A DNA stretch of 64,000 nucleotides, taken from Marinilabilia salmonicolor JCM 21150 (GTDB lineage Bacteria; Bacteroidota; Bacteroidia; Bacteroidales; Marinilabiliaceae). Location of the stretch: the NCBI RefSeq assembly GCF_000259075.1, contig NZ_AJKI01000063.1, forward strand, positions 62,001 through 126,000, written 5' to 3'. The notes beneath the pieces are model-generated. The model was not told where the DNA came from. It did no database searches and saw only the letters and a program-made list of their open reading frames with translations. This document shows, one piece after another, positions 9,462 through 17,955 of the stretch; position 1 is the stretch's first letter; each line of letters starts with the position of its first letter. The position numbers and the translations under genes were made by a program.

Positions 9462-10523
9462 TCAATCTTTCTCATAATCTGACTTTTCCGCAGATTTGAG
9501 CGGATCTGATGAGATTTCTTTATGGAGATTTCTTCGTTTAAAAACATCCACTGCAAGATAAACAGCCTCTCTGAAAGAAGACTCATCAGCTTTGTTTTCC
9601 CCGGCAATTTCAAAAGCCGTTCCGTGATCGGGCGAAGTACGTACAATCGGCAAGCCGCCTGTAAAATTAACTCCTTCTGAGAAAGCAATACTCTTGAATG
9701 GAGCCAATCCCTGGTCGTGATACATAGCCAACACAGCATCAAACCGCCCCACATTCCCTGAACCAAACAGACCATCTGCGGGATATGGGCCAAGGGCCAT
9801 GATACCTTCACTACGGGCAATCTCGATGGCCGGTTTGATAATATTTATCTCCTCATCACCCAACAAGCCTTCATCTCCGGCATGGGGATTCACTCCCAAC
9901 ACGGCAATTCGGGGTTTACGAATAGTAAAATCAACACGTAAGGTTTTATCCAACACCCTTATTTTATCCAGAATCTTCTCCATGGTCAGTTGCTCAGGGA
10001 CCTCCTTCAAGGGCACATGACCGGTTACCACCCCGACCCTGAGTTGGGGCGCCACCATCAGCATAATATGCGACGGATTTTCAAATTGTCCGGCAAGATA
10101 TTCTGTATGGCCGGGAAATTTAAATTCATCAGAATAAGTAGCATTCTTATTTATAGGAGCAGTTACTAAAACATCCACCACTCCGTTTTTCAAATCTTCA
10201 ACAGCCTTCTCCAATGCGGCAAATGCAGCCTGCCCTCCGGCTTCTGTAGCTTTTCCCAGCTCTACCCTGACATTATCGTCCAGACAATTCACAATATTAA
10301 CTCTTTTGGGATGTGCTTCATCACCCGACTTGATACTGTTAAGACTAAAATTGGGGATATTCAGTGCCTTACGATGATATGCTGCAACCTTGGAAGAACC
10401 ATAAATAACAGGAGTATAAAGCTCCAGTACCTTGGGATCGGCCAATGCCTTAAATATAATTTCATAACCTATGCCATTAATATCTCCCTGAGTTATTGCG
10501 ACTCTTACTTTTTCTGTACTCAT
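9462..10523 (-). CDS. pdxA: 4-hydroxythreonine-4-phosphate dehydrogenase PdxA
   Basis: PdxA oxidises 4-phosphohydroxy-L-threonine with NAD in the DXP-dependent route to pyridoxal 5'-phosphate. The 353-residue protein carries AITQGDINGIGYEIIFKAL, PINKNATYSDEFKFPGHTEYLA with a metal-binding His, GVNPHAGDEGLLGDEE, and YHDQGLAPFK, also a metal-site His. GGLPIVRTSPDHGTAFEIAG is the typical C-terminal block. The charged tail after VFKRRNLHK is extra. It lies 52 bp after a small unknown gene on the same strand. Dxr, 5 kb upstream, belongs to isoprenoid rather than B6 synthesis. Confidence 0.95.
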   Translation of the reverse strand: MSTEKVRVAITQGDINGIGYEIIFKALADPKVLELYTPVIYGSSKVAAYHRKALNIPNFSLNSIKSGDEAHPKRVNIVNCLDDNVRVELGKATEAGGQAAFAALEKAVEDLKNGVVDVLVTAPINKNATYSDEFKFPGHTEYLAGQFENPSHIMLMVAPQLRVGVVTGHVPLKEVPEQLTMEKILDKIRVLDKTLRVDFTIRKPRIAVLGVNPHAGDEGLLGDEEINIIKPAIEIARSEGIMALGPYPADGLFGSGNVGRFDAVLAMYHDQGLAPFKSIAFSEGVNFTGGLPIVRTSPDHGTAFEIAGENKADESSFREAVYLAVDVFKRRNLHKEISSDPLKSAEKSDYEKD

Positions 10524-10575
10524 AATAGCTAACTTTTAAATGGTCACATGCCTAAAACATGTGATATATGGATTT

Positions 10576-10950
10576 TTAATGCTCTGAGTTCCTAAAATAT
10601 TCTCTGATCAGGATTTTCTTCAACTCCCTGTGAATAATCAATTCCGTAAGAACCTCAGGCAGGGCCCTCTCCGGAAACTCTCTTTGGTAACTACTGATTT
10701 CTTCCGGGGCAACATCAATACGGTACAACAAATTAAAAAACTTCTCTCCGCTTTCTCCCATGAGTACCTCTACGTGCTGTCGCATCTGGCCAAAAAGCTC
10801 ACCATAAAAATCATGAACATTGCCCGAAAATACAATTTCCAAACTAAACTCGGCAAAATCCTTAATGATTTGCCCGGCCGTTTCACGAATTAGATCTTCC
10901 CGCTTCACAGCCTTTCTGAGTTCATGATCGGTAAGGGATGGGAACTTCAT
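10576..10950 (-). CDS. Conserved small protein of unknown function
   Basis: I do not recognise this 124-residue protein. It is soluble and looks mostly helical, with no signal peptide or membrane segment. It starts MKFPSLTDHELRKAV and ends LKKILIREYFRNSEH. Its ATG overlaps the stop codon of the preceding DUF4837 lipoprotein gene (ATGA, 10947-10950), so the two are probably translationally coupled. The gene is real on grounds of coupling and codon use, but no function can be given. Confidence 0.75.
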   Translation of the reverse strand: MKFPSLTDHELRKAVKREDLIRETAGQIIKDFAEFSLEIVFSGNVHDFYGELFGQMRQHVEVLMGESGEKFFNLLYRIDVAPEEISSYQREFPERALPEVLTELIIHRELKKILIREYFRNSEH

Positions 10951-11984
10951 TCCGCACTCTCCTCTTTTGATTGATTCTCTCCCCGAAATCTAAATGAATA
11001 CAACATGGCTTCAAGTTGCCAGATAAGATTTCGCTTCTCAGGTTTTTCCGGGGCATATACATATCCTTCCGTCACCACCACACGGGCATTTTCCGGATCA
11101 ATGTGTGCAAGACTCACAAACGGGCCTCCCATTAAATCGCCTTCCACACGCCACAATCCGCGCATCTCCACCATCTGATGGTCGTTGCGCTCAAAACGTT
11201 TGTAGGTAACGGGTAATCGACTCTCTGTTGTCATGTAGGACCCTTCCGCCGAGCCGGGAACATTAATACGAAGTACAGAATCCCTCTTATTAAGCAGATT
11301 GGCTTCCGAGAAAGAATCATAATCAGTATAATCAAAGGAGTAAACAAAAACACCCTGACTAATGAGAGGTGTCTCCTGCGACATCCACATAAAATCCTTA
11401 CCCGGCTTATTCTCATTAAAACTTGACGGAATAATCATATAAGCATCCCACTTCTCCTTAAACTCTTCCATCAGGTCGCGGTGGCTGTATTTTTGATAAT
11501 AGTTAAGACTTCTGTCTCTTTCTGCTCTCACAAAAAACCCTGTAAGAAGTATCTCCTCGGATTCTACAAGAGAGTCAAGTTGCCAAACATCCTTTGCAGT
11601 GATATGTGCCATGGCATGTTGTTTTGCCCACCGGTTCTTGTAATATTTCACATCCGGCTTCAGGTTTTTCGCCACATCCACAATTATAATATTCCGAAAA
11701 TTACGCAACCGTTCCCCAAAAGCACGATGGGGAATAATGGAGACATCAAAGAGCGGTTCAGCCTGAGGCAGGGCAACCACAGCCTGACGCAAAGCGGCCT
11801 CCAGCGTTTTACCGCCGACACTGTCTTTAACGGCATCGTTCATTACCACTAACATTTCGCCTGCGCTCCCGGATATATTTGGCTTGTAGGCCCCTCCTTT
11901 ATCTTTACACCCTCCGGTGAATAACAGAATCAGGAAAAATACAGAAAGAGGAAAAAACGATTTTATGTACGTTGAAGGTCTCAT
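10947..11984 (-). CDS. DUF4837 family lipoprotein
   Basis: A predicted lipoprotein of 345 residues. The N-terminus has a basic start, a hydrophobic core and a lipobox ending LLFTGGC, cleaved before Cys26. The mature part matches my recollection of the Bacteroidota family DUF4837, with GSAGEMLVVMNDAVKD near the start and FRNIIIVDVA further in. The family's role is unknown; export to the envelope is inferred from the lipobox. The stop overlaps the start of the next, 124-residue gene, suggesting a shared transcript that may continue into pdxA. Confidence 0.8.
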   Translation of the reverse strand: MRPSTYIKSFFPLSVFFLILLFTGGCKDKGGAYKPNISGSAGEMLVVMNDAVKDSVGGKTLEAALRQAVVALPQAEPLFDVSIIPHRAFGERLRNFRNIIIVDVAKNLKPDVKYYKNRWAKQHAMAHITAKDVWQLDSLVESEEILLTGFFVRAERDRSLNYYQKYSHRDLMEEFKEKWDAYMIIPSSFNENKPGKDFMWMSQETPLISQGVFVYSFDYTDYDSFSEANLLNKRDSVLRINVPGSAEGSYMTTESRLPVTYKRFERNDHQMVEMRGLWRVEGDLMGGPFVSLAHIDPENARVVVTEGYVYAPEKPEKRNLIWQLEAMLYSFRFRGENQSKEESAE

Positions 11985-12123
11985 TGGTTTAAATTATTTC
12001 TAAGTTATTGGTCTGATGGAACTCACATGAAGGGATTTATACTTTATCTTTTTTGACAATCCTTGTCATGCTCTTTTTACACCTTAAACATTTCTTAATT
12101 CTTAGCAGACAACTGCCGGTCCC

Positions 12124-13338
12124 TTAACTCCCTGTCTTTATGTCTTCTGAACCGGCATTGTAATAATTGACATCAACTGATTGCTCAATTTTTGACACGG
12201 ACACTCTGTCGGAATTTTCTTCTGCAGGTTTCCATACAACCAACCGCTGTCCGGCATGAAGAAATTTATTGTCCAACCCGTTCCAGGCTAAAAGATCTTC
12301 TATCCTACACTGATACATCATGGCAATTTCGTGAAAAAACTGTCCGGGTGCCACAATATGACTGTCTTTTGTACGCCCCACAGTATCACCGGGCGCAGGA
12401 TTTCTATTTGCCACGGGCTTTGTTTCCACTTCAAAGAAAGGCAGCTTCTCATGAAAAACATCAAATTTATCCTCAGGAAGCACAATCCTTACCGGTTCAG
12501 GCTGCACGGGGATGTAATCCATTTTATAAACCGGATTGAGCAACCGCAAAATATCAATAGGTATTTGAGTGTGAGTCGTTATCTGCTCAAAAGAAATACC
12601 CCCATTTACCGAGGTGGTAAGTAGATCTTCGTATCTGAATTCAACAGATTTTTTTTCAATCCCGTATCCTTCGTAATGATTCATCACATAATTTACAGCC
12701 ACAAAGGCGGGAACATAACCTCTCACCTGATCGGATAAGTAAGGTCTCAGTTTCCAGTAATCTTTTTCCCCACCAGCCTTGGCAATGGCTTCTTTCACGG
12801 CACCAATACCTCCGTTGTATGCAGCAATGGCGAGCAACCAGTCATTAAAATTGGCATGCAGATATTTAAGATAACGACATGCAGCGTCAGTTGCCTTTAC
12901 CGGATCAGCACGTTCATCAACATAGGAATTCACTTCCAGGTCAAACATCCGTGAAGCCTGAAATAAAAATTGCCATAACCCATAAGCCCCAGATGAAGAT
13001 TTAGCCCTGGGATCAAGTGCTGACTCAATAACTGCCAGGTATTTTAATTCGAGTGGCAAATCATATTTATCAAGGTACTCTTCAAAAAGCGGAAAATACA
13101 TTTCGGAACGTGCCAGAATGCCGGCCAGATGATCAGGACGTTTCAGGGTATAAACATCAATATAGGCCTGAACATGTTCATTGTAGGTAAGTGATACAGG
13201 AGTTTGAAGGTTCAGCTTTTCAATTCTTGAACCCACCAGATATTCAGGCACATGAACCTCTGCTTTATCAGTCTGACTATGCCCTTGACCGATAATCACA
13301 AATAATACAAAAACAGCAACCAGAAGTTTTCTGATCAT
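12124..13338 (-). CDS. Membrane-bound lytic transglycosylase with LysM domain (MltD-like)
   Basis: It cleaves peptidoglycan glycan strands to 1,6-anhydromuropeptides in the periplasm. From ATG 13338 (404 residues) it begins with a signal peptide (MIRKLLVAVFVLFVIIGQGHS). A lysozyme-like SLT domain follows, with catalytic Glu in LAVIESALDP and SSSGAYGLWQF, AAYNGGIGAVKEA. One C-terminal LysM repeat lies near residues 335-380 (SHIVAPGQFFHEIAMMY). A longer in-frame start (TTG 13380) would bury the signal peptide. E. coli MltD has two LysM repeats; I see one clear repeat here. Confidence 0.92.
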   Translation of the reverse strand: MIRKLLVAVFVLFVIIGQGHSQTDKAEVHVPEYLVGSRIEKLNLQTPVSLTYNEHVQAYIDVYTLKRPDHLAGILARSEMYFPLFEEYLDKYDLPLELKYLAVIESALDPRAKSSSGAYGLWQFLFQASRMFDLEVNSYVDERADPVKATDAACRYLKYLHANFNDWLLAIAAYNGGIGAVKEAIAKAGGEKDYWKLRPYLSDQVRGYVPAFVAVNYVMNHYEGYGIEKKSVEFRYEDLLTTSVNGGISFEQITTHTQIPIDILRLLNPVYKMDYIPVQPEPVRIVLPEDKFDVFHEKLPFFEVETKPVANRNPAPGDTVGRTKDSHIVAPGQFFHEIAMMYQCRIEDLLAWNGLDNKFLHAGQRLVVWKPAEENSDRVSVSKIEQSVDVNYYNAGSEDIKTGS

Positions 13339-13414
13339 ACAAAATCCGAATAAAAACGTTCCGCAAAAGGTTTTCTTCAAATATTCTTCTTACCCCTTAC
13401 CAGGGGCAATAGGT

Positions 13415-13627
13415 CTATTTCGAAGCATTATCTCCGGTCTCTTCCTCTTTTTTATGTTTGTCATCAGAGGCCTCATTCCGGGCTTTTTTAAACTCCTTCA
13501 TCCCTTGTCCAAGTCCTTTCATTAATTCAGGAATTTTTCGGCCCCCAAACAGGAGCAGAATTGCCAGAACAATAATAATCCACTCCCAGCCGCCCGGCAA
13601 AATCAGGAAAATCGTGTTAAGCGTCAT
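13415..13627 (-). CDS. tatA: Sec-independent translocase component TatA/E
   Basis: A 70-residue twin-arginine translocation subunit that forms the membrane conduit for folded proteins. There is one N-terminal transmembrane helix ([16 protein letters not shown]), the conserved [14 protein letters not shown] hinge and an amphipathic helix, then a charged tail. No TatB or TatC gene is in the window. A possible -7 box (TACATTTG on the minus strand, 13690-13697) lies 63 bp upstream without a clear -33 box. Confidence 0.93.
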   Translation of the reverse strand: MTLNTIFLILPGGWEWIIIVLAILLLFGGRKIPELMKGLGQGMKEFKKARNEASDDKHKKEEETGDNASK

Positions 13628-13883
13628 ATCTTAAACTATTAAGTAAACAATCATTTTTAATGTGCTCATCCGTCAAAATCAACTCCTAACAAATGTAAAA
13701 ATAAATCAGGAGCCTCCATGCTAACCGACACTAAAATATTAAACTTTTAATCCTGCAAAGTTTAACTCATTTTAAACCGTGTTAATAGACCTTTTAAAAG
13801 AGTTCATCTCTTCAGGATGCAAAATTTCTGACCTATTTGCTAATTAAAAGGTAAAGACCTGCCAAACAGAGGCAATCACCTCA

Positions 13884-15203
13884 TTACTCAAAAAGCCACC
13901 TAAACAAATCATTTCCGTTGGCATAAAGCAACAGGGCCACCAGTATGATCATCCCAACCAACTGAGCATGTTCCATAAACTTCTCGTTTGGTTTGCGTCG
14001 GGCAACAATTTCATAAAGCAAAAACATCACATGACCTCCGTCGAGTGCCGGAATAGGCAAAATATTCATAAAGGCCAGAATGATAGACAGAAACGCAGTA
14101 GTAGTCCAGAAGCTGAACCAATCCCAACTGGCAGGAAACAAACTGCCAATAGTTCCGAAGCCTCCAACCTGACGGGCTCCCTCTTTTGTGAAAATCAACC
14201 TGAGCTGCTTCACGTAATTCACCAACAAATCAGTTCCTTTTTTTATTCCCGCCGGAAATGCCTCAAAAAAACCGTATTTCCTGGTTTCCACCCTCAGATA
14301 ATTGGATGGAGAACGAGGTGCTATTCCAATTTTTCCAGACTTGTTGACATTGATGGGCAAAGTCATCAGTTCACCATTCCTGTAAAATGCGACGGTTGTG
14401 GAATCATCCTTGTGATGAAACAACTCATCCACAAATTCATCAAAGAAAGGTGCCTCCTTTCCGGCTACGGCCACCAGACTATCGCCTTTAAGCAACCCCG
14501 CTGCCTCTGCAGGCATCCCGGCAACCACGGAGTCCACCACGAAAGGGAATCTAGCCTGTGCAAATCGCCTTACCTCTTCACTTAAAAGCCTCTTACCCAG
14601 ATCTTCCGGCAAAGGCAAATTAAAAACAGAATCACCACGCTGAACCGTAAAAGTGGCAGGATCTTCCAACAATACATAATTGGATACATCAGAAATGGTA
14701 TTTACCTCCATCGTATCCACAGAAAGCACAACATCTCCATCCTGCAGACCGATTTCATGACCTATGGAGTGATAAGCATATCCGTAAGAGGCCCCATCAA
14801 CAGGAATGTATGACTCTCCCCATTTGAAAAGAATCATCCAGAAAATCACCATGGCAAGGATAAAGTTCACCAATACTCCCCCTATCATGATCAGCAATCT
14901 TTGCCAGGCCGGTTTGGCACGAAACTCATGTGGCTGAGGGGGCTGCTTCATCTGTTCCTTATCCATTGACTCGTCAATCATTCCGGATATTTTAACATAT
15001 CCGCCAAGAGGGAGCCAGCCAACACCATATTCGGTTTCTCCCTTTTTAAATTTAAACAGTGAAAAACCGGCATCGAAGAAAAGATAGAATTTCTCTACCC
15101 TTGTTTTAAATAGTCTTGCGAAAAGATAATGTCCAAACTCGTGTAATATCACCAATATAGACAAACTAAGAATAAGCTGTAATGCTTTTATCAGAAACTC
15201 CAT
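13884..15203 (-). CDS. rseP: Site-2 intramembrane metalloprotease RseP
   Basis: A zinc intramembrane protease of the S2P family, expected to cleave anti-sigma factors or signal-peptide remnants in the inner membrane. The 439-residue protein has the HEFGH zinc site in the first transmembrane segment (LVILHEFGHYLFARLF), two PDZ-like regions (about 130-195 and 205-285) and the third ligand motif PALDGGHVMFLL near residue 385. Several transmembrane segments frame these. It follows dxr on the same strand, a widespread bacterial gene neighbourhood. The client protein is not visible in the window. Confidence 0.94.
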   Translation of the reverse strand: MEFLIKALQLILSLSILVILHEFGHYLFARLFKTRVEKFYLFFDAGFSLFKFKKGETEYGVGWLPLGGYVKISGMIDESMDKEQMKQPPQPHEFRAKPAWQRLLIMIGGVLVNFILAMVIFWMILFKWGESYIPVDGASYGYAYHSIGHEIGLQDGDVVLSVDTMEVNTISDVSNYVLLEDPATFTVQRGDSVFNLPLPEDLGKRLLSEEVRRFAQARFPFVVDSVVAGMPAEAAGLLKGDSLVAVAGKEAPFFDEFVDELFHHKDDSTTVAFYRNGELMTLPINVNKSGKIGIAPRSPSNYLRVETRKYGFFEAFPAGIKKGTDLLVNYVKQLRLIFTKEGARQVGGFGTIGSLFPASWDWFSFWTTTAFLSIILAFMNILPIPALDGGHVMFLLYEIVARRKPNEKFMEHAQLVGMIILVALLLYANGNDLFRWLFE

Positions 15204-15317
15204 GCTATCAAATAAAAAATAAAATCAAAAAAATCATCACTCTCACGAGCCCTTTCCCTTGGAAAAAAATCATTATTCAAAAAAAATCCATGGTCTAAGA
15301 TTTTTTCCGGAAGCCAA

Positions 15318-15349
15318 CAAATATATTGATTTTCTTCATTTTCCCACAA
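15318..15349 (-). promoter_or_regulatory. Possible internal promoter for rseP
   Basis: On the minus strand, TTG (complement of 15347-15349), a 21-nt spacer, and TATATTTG (complement of 15318-15325). The -33 box lies within the end of dxr. The rseP start follows 115 nt downstream of the -7 box. Confidence 0.4.
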
Positions 15350-16490
15350 TTTCCAGGGCAACTCTTCGGGCTTCATCATTCGTTTTCAGATAATCGTCAA
15401 GACCGGGATGCTTTACAAAAGAAACTTTCTGCATTGTTTGTTCAATCACCGACGACATCTCCACAAAACCTATGCGGGATTTCAAAAAGGCATCCACAGC
15501 TACTTCATTAGCAGCATTCAGAATACATGGTATATTTCCGCCCTGACTCATGGCCCTAAATGCAAGTGAGAGGTTACGAAATACATCAACATCCGCCTTC
15601 TCAAACGACAGTTCAGGGTAATCAGTAAAGTTAAAACGGGGAAAAACGTTCTGAAGACGCTTGGGAAAACCCATGGCATATTGAATCGGCAACTTCATAT
15701 CGGGCAGCCCCATCTGAGCTTTCAACGAACCATCGGCAAACTGAACCAGTGAGTGGACTATAGACTGGGGGTGGACCACGATCTCAATCTGTTCGGGAGT
15801 GACATCGAAAAGCCATTTTGCCTCAATGGCTTCAAAGCCTTTATTCATAAGGGATGCTGAATCAATAGTGATTTTATCCCCCATTTTCCAGTTGGGGTGA
15901 TTCAACGCCTGACACCTCGTAACTTTTCGTAAAAAATCCACACTTTTCCCTCTAAAAGGTCCGCCGGAAGCAGTGAGAATAATCTTTTCAATTTTATTGT
16001 CTGCCTCTCCCACCAAACATTGAAATATTGCAGAATGCTCAGAATCAACAGGAAGCAGAGGCACTCCTTTTTCCCTGGCAAGGTTCATCACCAGGTCGCC
16101 GGCCACCACAAGTGTTTCTTTATTGGCCAGAGCAACCGGCTTACCGGCCTCCAGCGCTCTGAATGTAGGCAACAGTCCGGCAAAACCCACCAAAGCCACT
16201 AAAACCATATCCACCGTGCTCATTGCACCCACCTGAGCCAATGCTTCTTTTCCGGCATAAACCTTAACAGGATGAGCCGAAAGTTGCTCACTGACCCAGG
16301 CATATTTCCCCTCATCCCCAATCACCACTACATTAGGCTGAAATTCAACAGCCTGCTGCACCAGCAATTCTGCATTCCGACCGGCAGTTAACACTTCTGT
16401 TTCAAAAAGTTCAGGATGTTGTTTAATAACCTCAAGGGCCTGGGTCCCGATGGATCCTGTGGACCCAAGAATGGCGATGCGACGCTTCAT
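15336..16490 (-). CDS. dxr: 1-deoxy-D-xylulose 5-phosphate reductoisomerase
   Basis: Dxr converts DXP to 2-C-methyl-D-erythritol 4-phosphate with NADPH, the committed step of the MEP isoprenoid pathway. The 384-residue protein has the NADPH-binding GSTGSIGTQALEVI, the LANKETLV block, and the metal and substrate region VDSEHSAIFQCL. The loop LTASGGPFRG and HPNWKMGDKITIDSASLMNKG are also present. All key residues appear intact. The gap to rseP is 132 bp and holds a possible promoter. Confidence 0.97.
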   Translation of the reverse strand: MKRRIAILGSTGSIGTQALEVIKQHPELFETEVLTAGRNAELLVQQAVEFQPNVVVIGDEGKYAWVSEQLSAHPVKVYAGKEALAQVGAMSTVDMVLVALVGFAGLLPTFRALEAGKPVALANKETLVVAGDLVMNLAREKGVPLLPVDSEHSAIFQCLVGEADNKIEKIILTASGGPFRGKSVDFLRKVTRCQALNHPNWKMGDKITIDSASLMNKGFEAIEAKWLFDVTPEQIEIVVHPQSIVHSLVQFADGSLKAQMGLPDMKLPIQYAMGFPKRLQNVFPRFNFTDYPELSFEKADVDVFRNLSLAFRAMSQGGNIPCILNAANEVAVDAFLKSRIGFVEMSSVIEQTMQKVSFVKHPGLDDYLKTNDEARRVALEIVGK

Positions 16491-16618
16491 TTATTTTTCC
16501 AAAAAAATTTACCCGGACAGACAAAAACACCCGGAATAACAATTATTAAATATGTTTCCTTGAGCACCGGCAACATCGTTCATCAATCCGAACGGGTACC
16601 TGTTGCTAAAATAAGAAA

Positions 16619-17509
16619 TCAGAAGGATATGTACTCCTGTGGATCCAGGGGCATTCCATTGTACCAAAGTTCAAAATGTAAGTGAGGCCCGGTTGTGAGC
16701 TCTCCGGAGTTTCCAACATGAGCAATGGCTTCACCAGCCTTTACATGATCACCGATAGATTTCAGCAAACGCTCATTGTGCTTATAGCTTGAAATAAGAT
16801 TGTTTGCATGCTGAACCTGTATTACATATCCGGTCTCAACCGTCCATCCTGAAAATACAACCACTCCATCCATCACTGCTGAAACCCTGGCCCCAGGTCC
16901 GGCAACAATATCCACACCAAAATGACCGCGAGGATCCCCAAACCGATTGACCACCATCCCCTTCAACGGAGTAAAAAAGAAAGTATTTTCCAGAACTGTG
17001 CCTGGGTTCATCTCTGCAGAATAGGAAAGATTGTACTTCTCCTCTTTCTCCACCAATGCTCTGAAAGCAGAATCCTCCTCCGAACGGCTGAATTCCACAT
17101 CAACAGGATTCCCTATAGCGGGAGACCCCACATCTTCAGACTGCTCTTCAGGATTTTCAACAATCTCTTCAGGTACTCCACCACGAATAATGTGCTGAAC
17201 ATTGTCAATAAACTTATTGCGTTTCTCAATTTCCACAAATAAAGAATCCACCCGCTGGGCATTCCGGACAATCATTAATCGCTGATTGGCATCAGGATAT
17301 CCCGGAATATACTCTCTCAACCCGGTAAACGCTATAAGCAGAATGACCAATACAATCAGCAAAATAGCAGATGCCCCCACAATAGTAAATACATTTAAAC
17401 GGGAAAGTCTTATCACAAGAACCTCCTGATAAGTCTGTTCATTAAAAATGGCCAGCTTATATTTGTTCTTAAGCTTTTCAAAAAACCTTTTTCCCTTACT
17501 ATCTGCCAT
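16619..17509 (-). CDS. M23 family metallopeptidase, membrane-anchored
   Basis: A LytM-type zinc endopeptidase, or regulator of wall hydrolases. Of 296 residues, a single transmembrane helix lies near 40-60 (TIVGASAILLIVLVILLIAF), followed by a short linker with acidic stretch. The M23 domain occupies about 180-296 with the zinc motifs HFGVDI and HLHFELW and the conserved GNSGELTTGPH. The active-site residues are intact, so it is probably catalytic. A nearby minus-strand box TAATTTTG (17549-17556) may be its -7 element, but the -33 box is poorly placed. Confidence 0.92.
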   Translation of the reverse strand: MADSKGKRFFEKLKNKYKLAIFNEQTYQEVLVIRLSRLNVFTIVGASAILLIVLVILLIAFTGLREYIPGYPDANQRLMIVRNAQRVDSLFVEIEKRNKFIDNVQHIIRGGVPEEIVENPEEQSEDVGSPAIGNPVDVEFSRSEEDSAFRALVEKEEKYNLSYSAEMNPGTVLENTFFFTPLKGMVVNRFGDPRGHFGVDIVAGPGARVSAVMDGVVVFSGWTVETGYVIQVQHANNLISSYKHNERLLKSIGDHVKAGEAIAHVGNSGELTTGPHLHFELWYNGMPLDPQEYISF

Positions 17510-17669
17510 GTTGTAAATTCAATATGAAAACCAAATACATCTTTCCGACAAAATTAATTATAATTGATGAGGTTACGAAACAACTTCATAAAACACCACC
17601 CCAAACATCCTCAAAAAGAAGCAGGAAGAAAAAAAGTTAATCTTTTAGCAGATTTTAACACACAAAACA

Positions 17670-17701
17670 TTTGGCAGACGCGATTAAAGCCCCTATATTT
17701 G
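17670..17701 (+). promoter_or_regulatory. Promoter of initiator tRNA gene
   Basis: TTTG at 17670-17673, exactly 20 nt of spacer, and TATATTTG at 17694-17701: a perfect match to the Bacteroidota consensus. The mature tRNA starts 36 nt downstream of the -7 box. Confidence 0.75.
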
Positions 17702-17737
17702 CAACCGCAAAAGAGAAGAAACTTATTGAAAATATAT

Positions 17738-17813
<76 letters not shown>

Positions 17814-17815
17814 GG

Positions 17816-17852
17816 AAGCCGAGAAACAAAATTTTGTTTTTCGGCTTTTTTT
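17816..17852 (+). terminator. Intrinsic terminator of tRNA-fMet
   Basis: A long hairpin starting three bases after the CCA end: AAGCCGAG and AAACAAAA pair with TTTTGTTT and TTCGGCTT (one G-T pair), followed by a T run. Confidence 0.85.
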
Positions 17853-17883
17853 ATGCTCAAACCCAAAATTCTCGCCGGTTCTG

Positions 17884-17914
17884 TTGACTTAAAAGTACAT
17901 TTTACCTATCTTTC
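17884..17914 (+). promoter_or_regulatory. Probable promoter of gamma-glutamyltransferase gene
   Basis: TTG at 17884-17886, a 20-nt spacer, and TATCTTTC at 17907-17914 (final G of TAnnTTTG replaced by C). The ATG is 41 nt downstream. Confidence 0.5.
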
Positions 17915-17955
17915 GTTTTGTAACCATCTATTTAAGACCATAAAGTTCCGGTAAC

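Noticed and set aside
12050-12090. Hairpin GACAA/TTGTC as terminator after the lytic transglycosylase gene
   Set aside because: The stem is five bases and the minus strand is followed by A residues, not T.
13968-14585. Plus-strand open frame of 205 codons
   Set aside because: Antisense to rseP, whose PDZ and HExxH motifs are certain.
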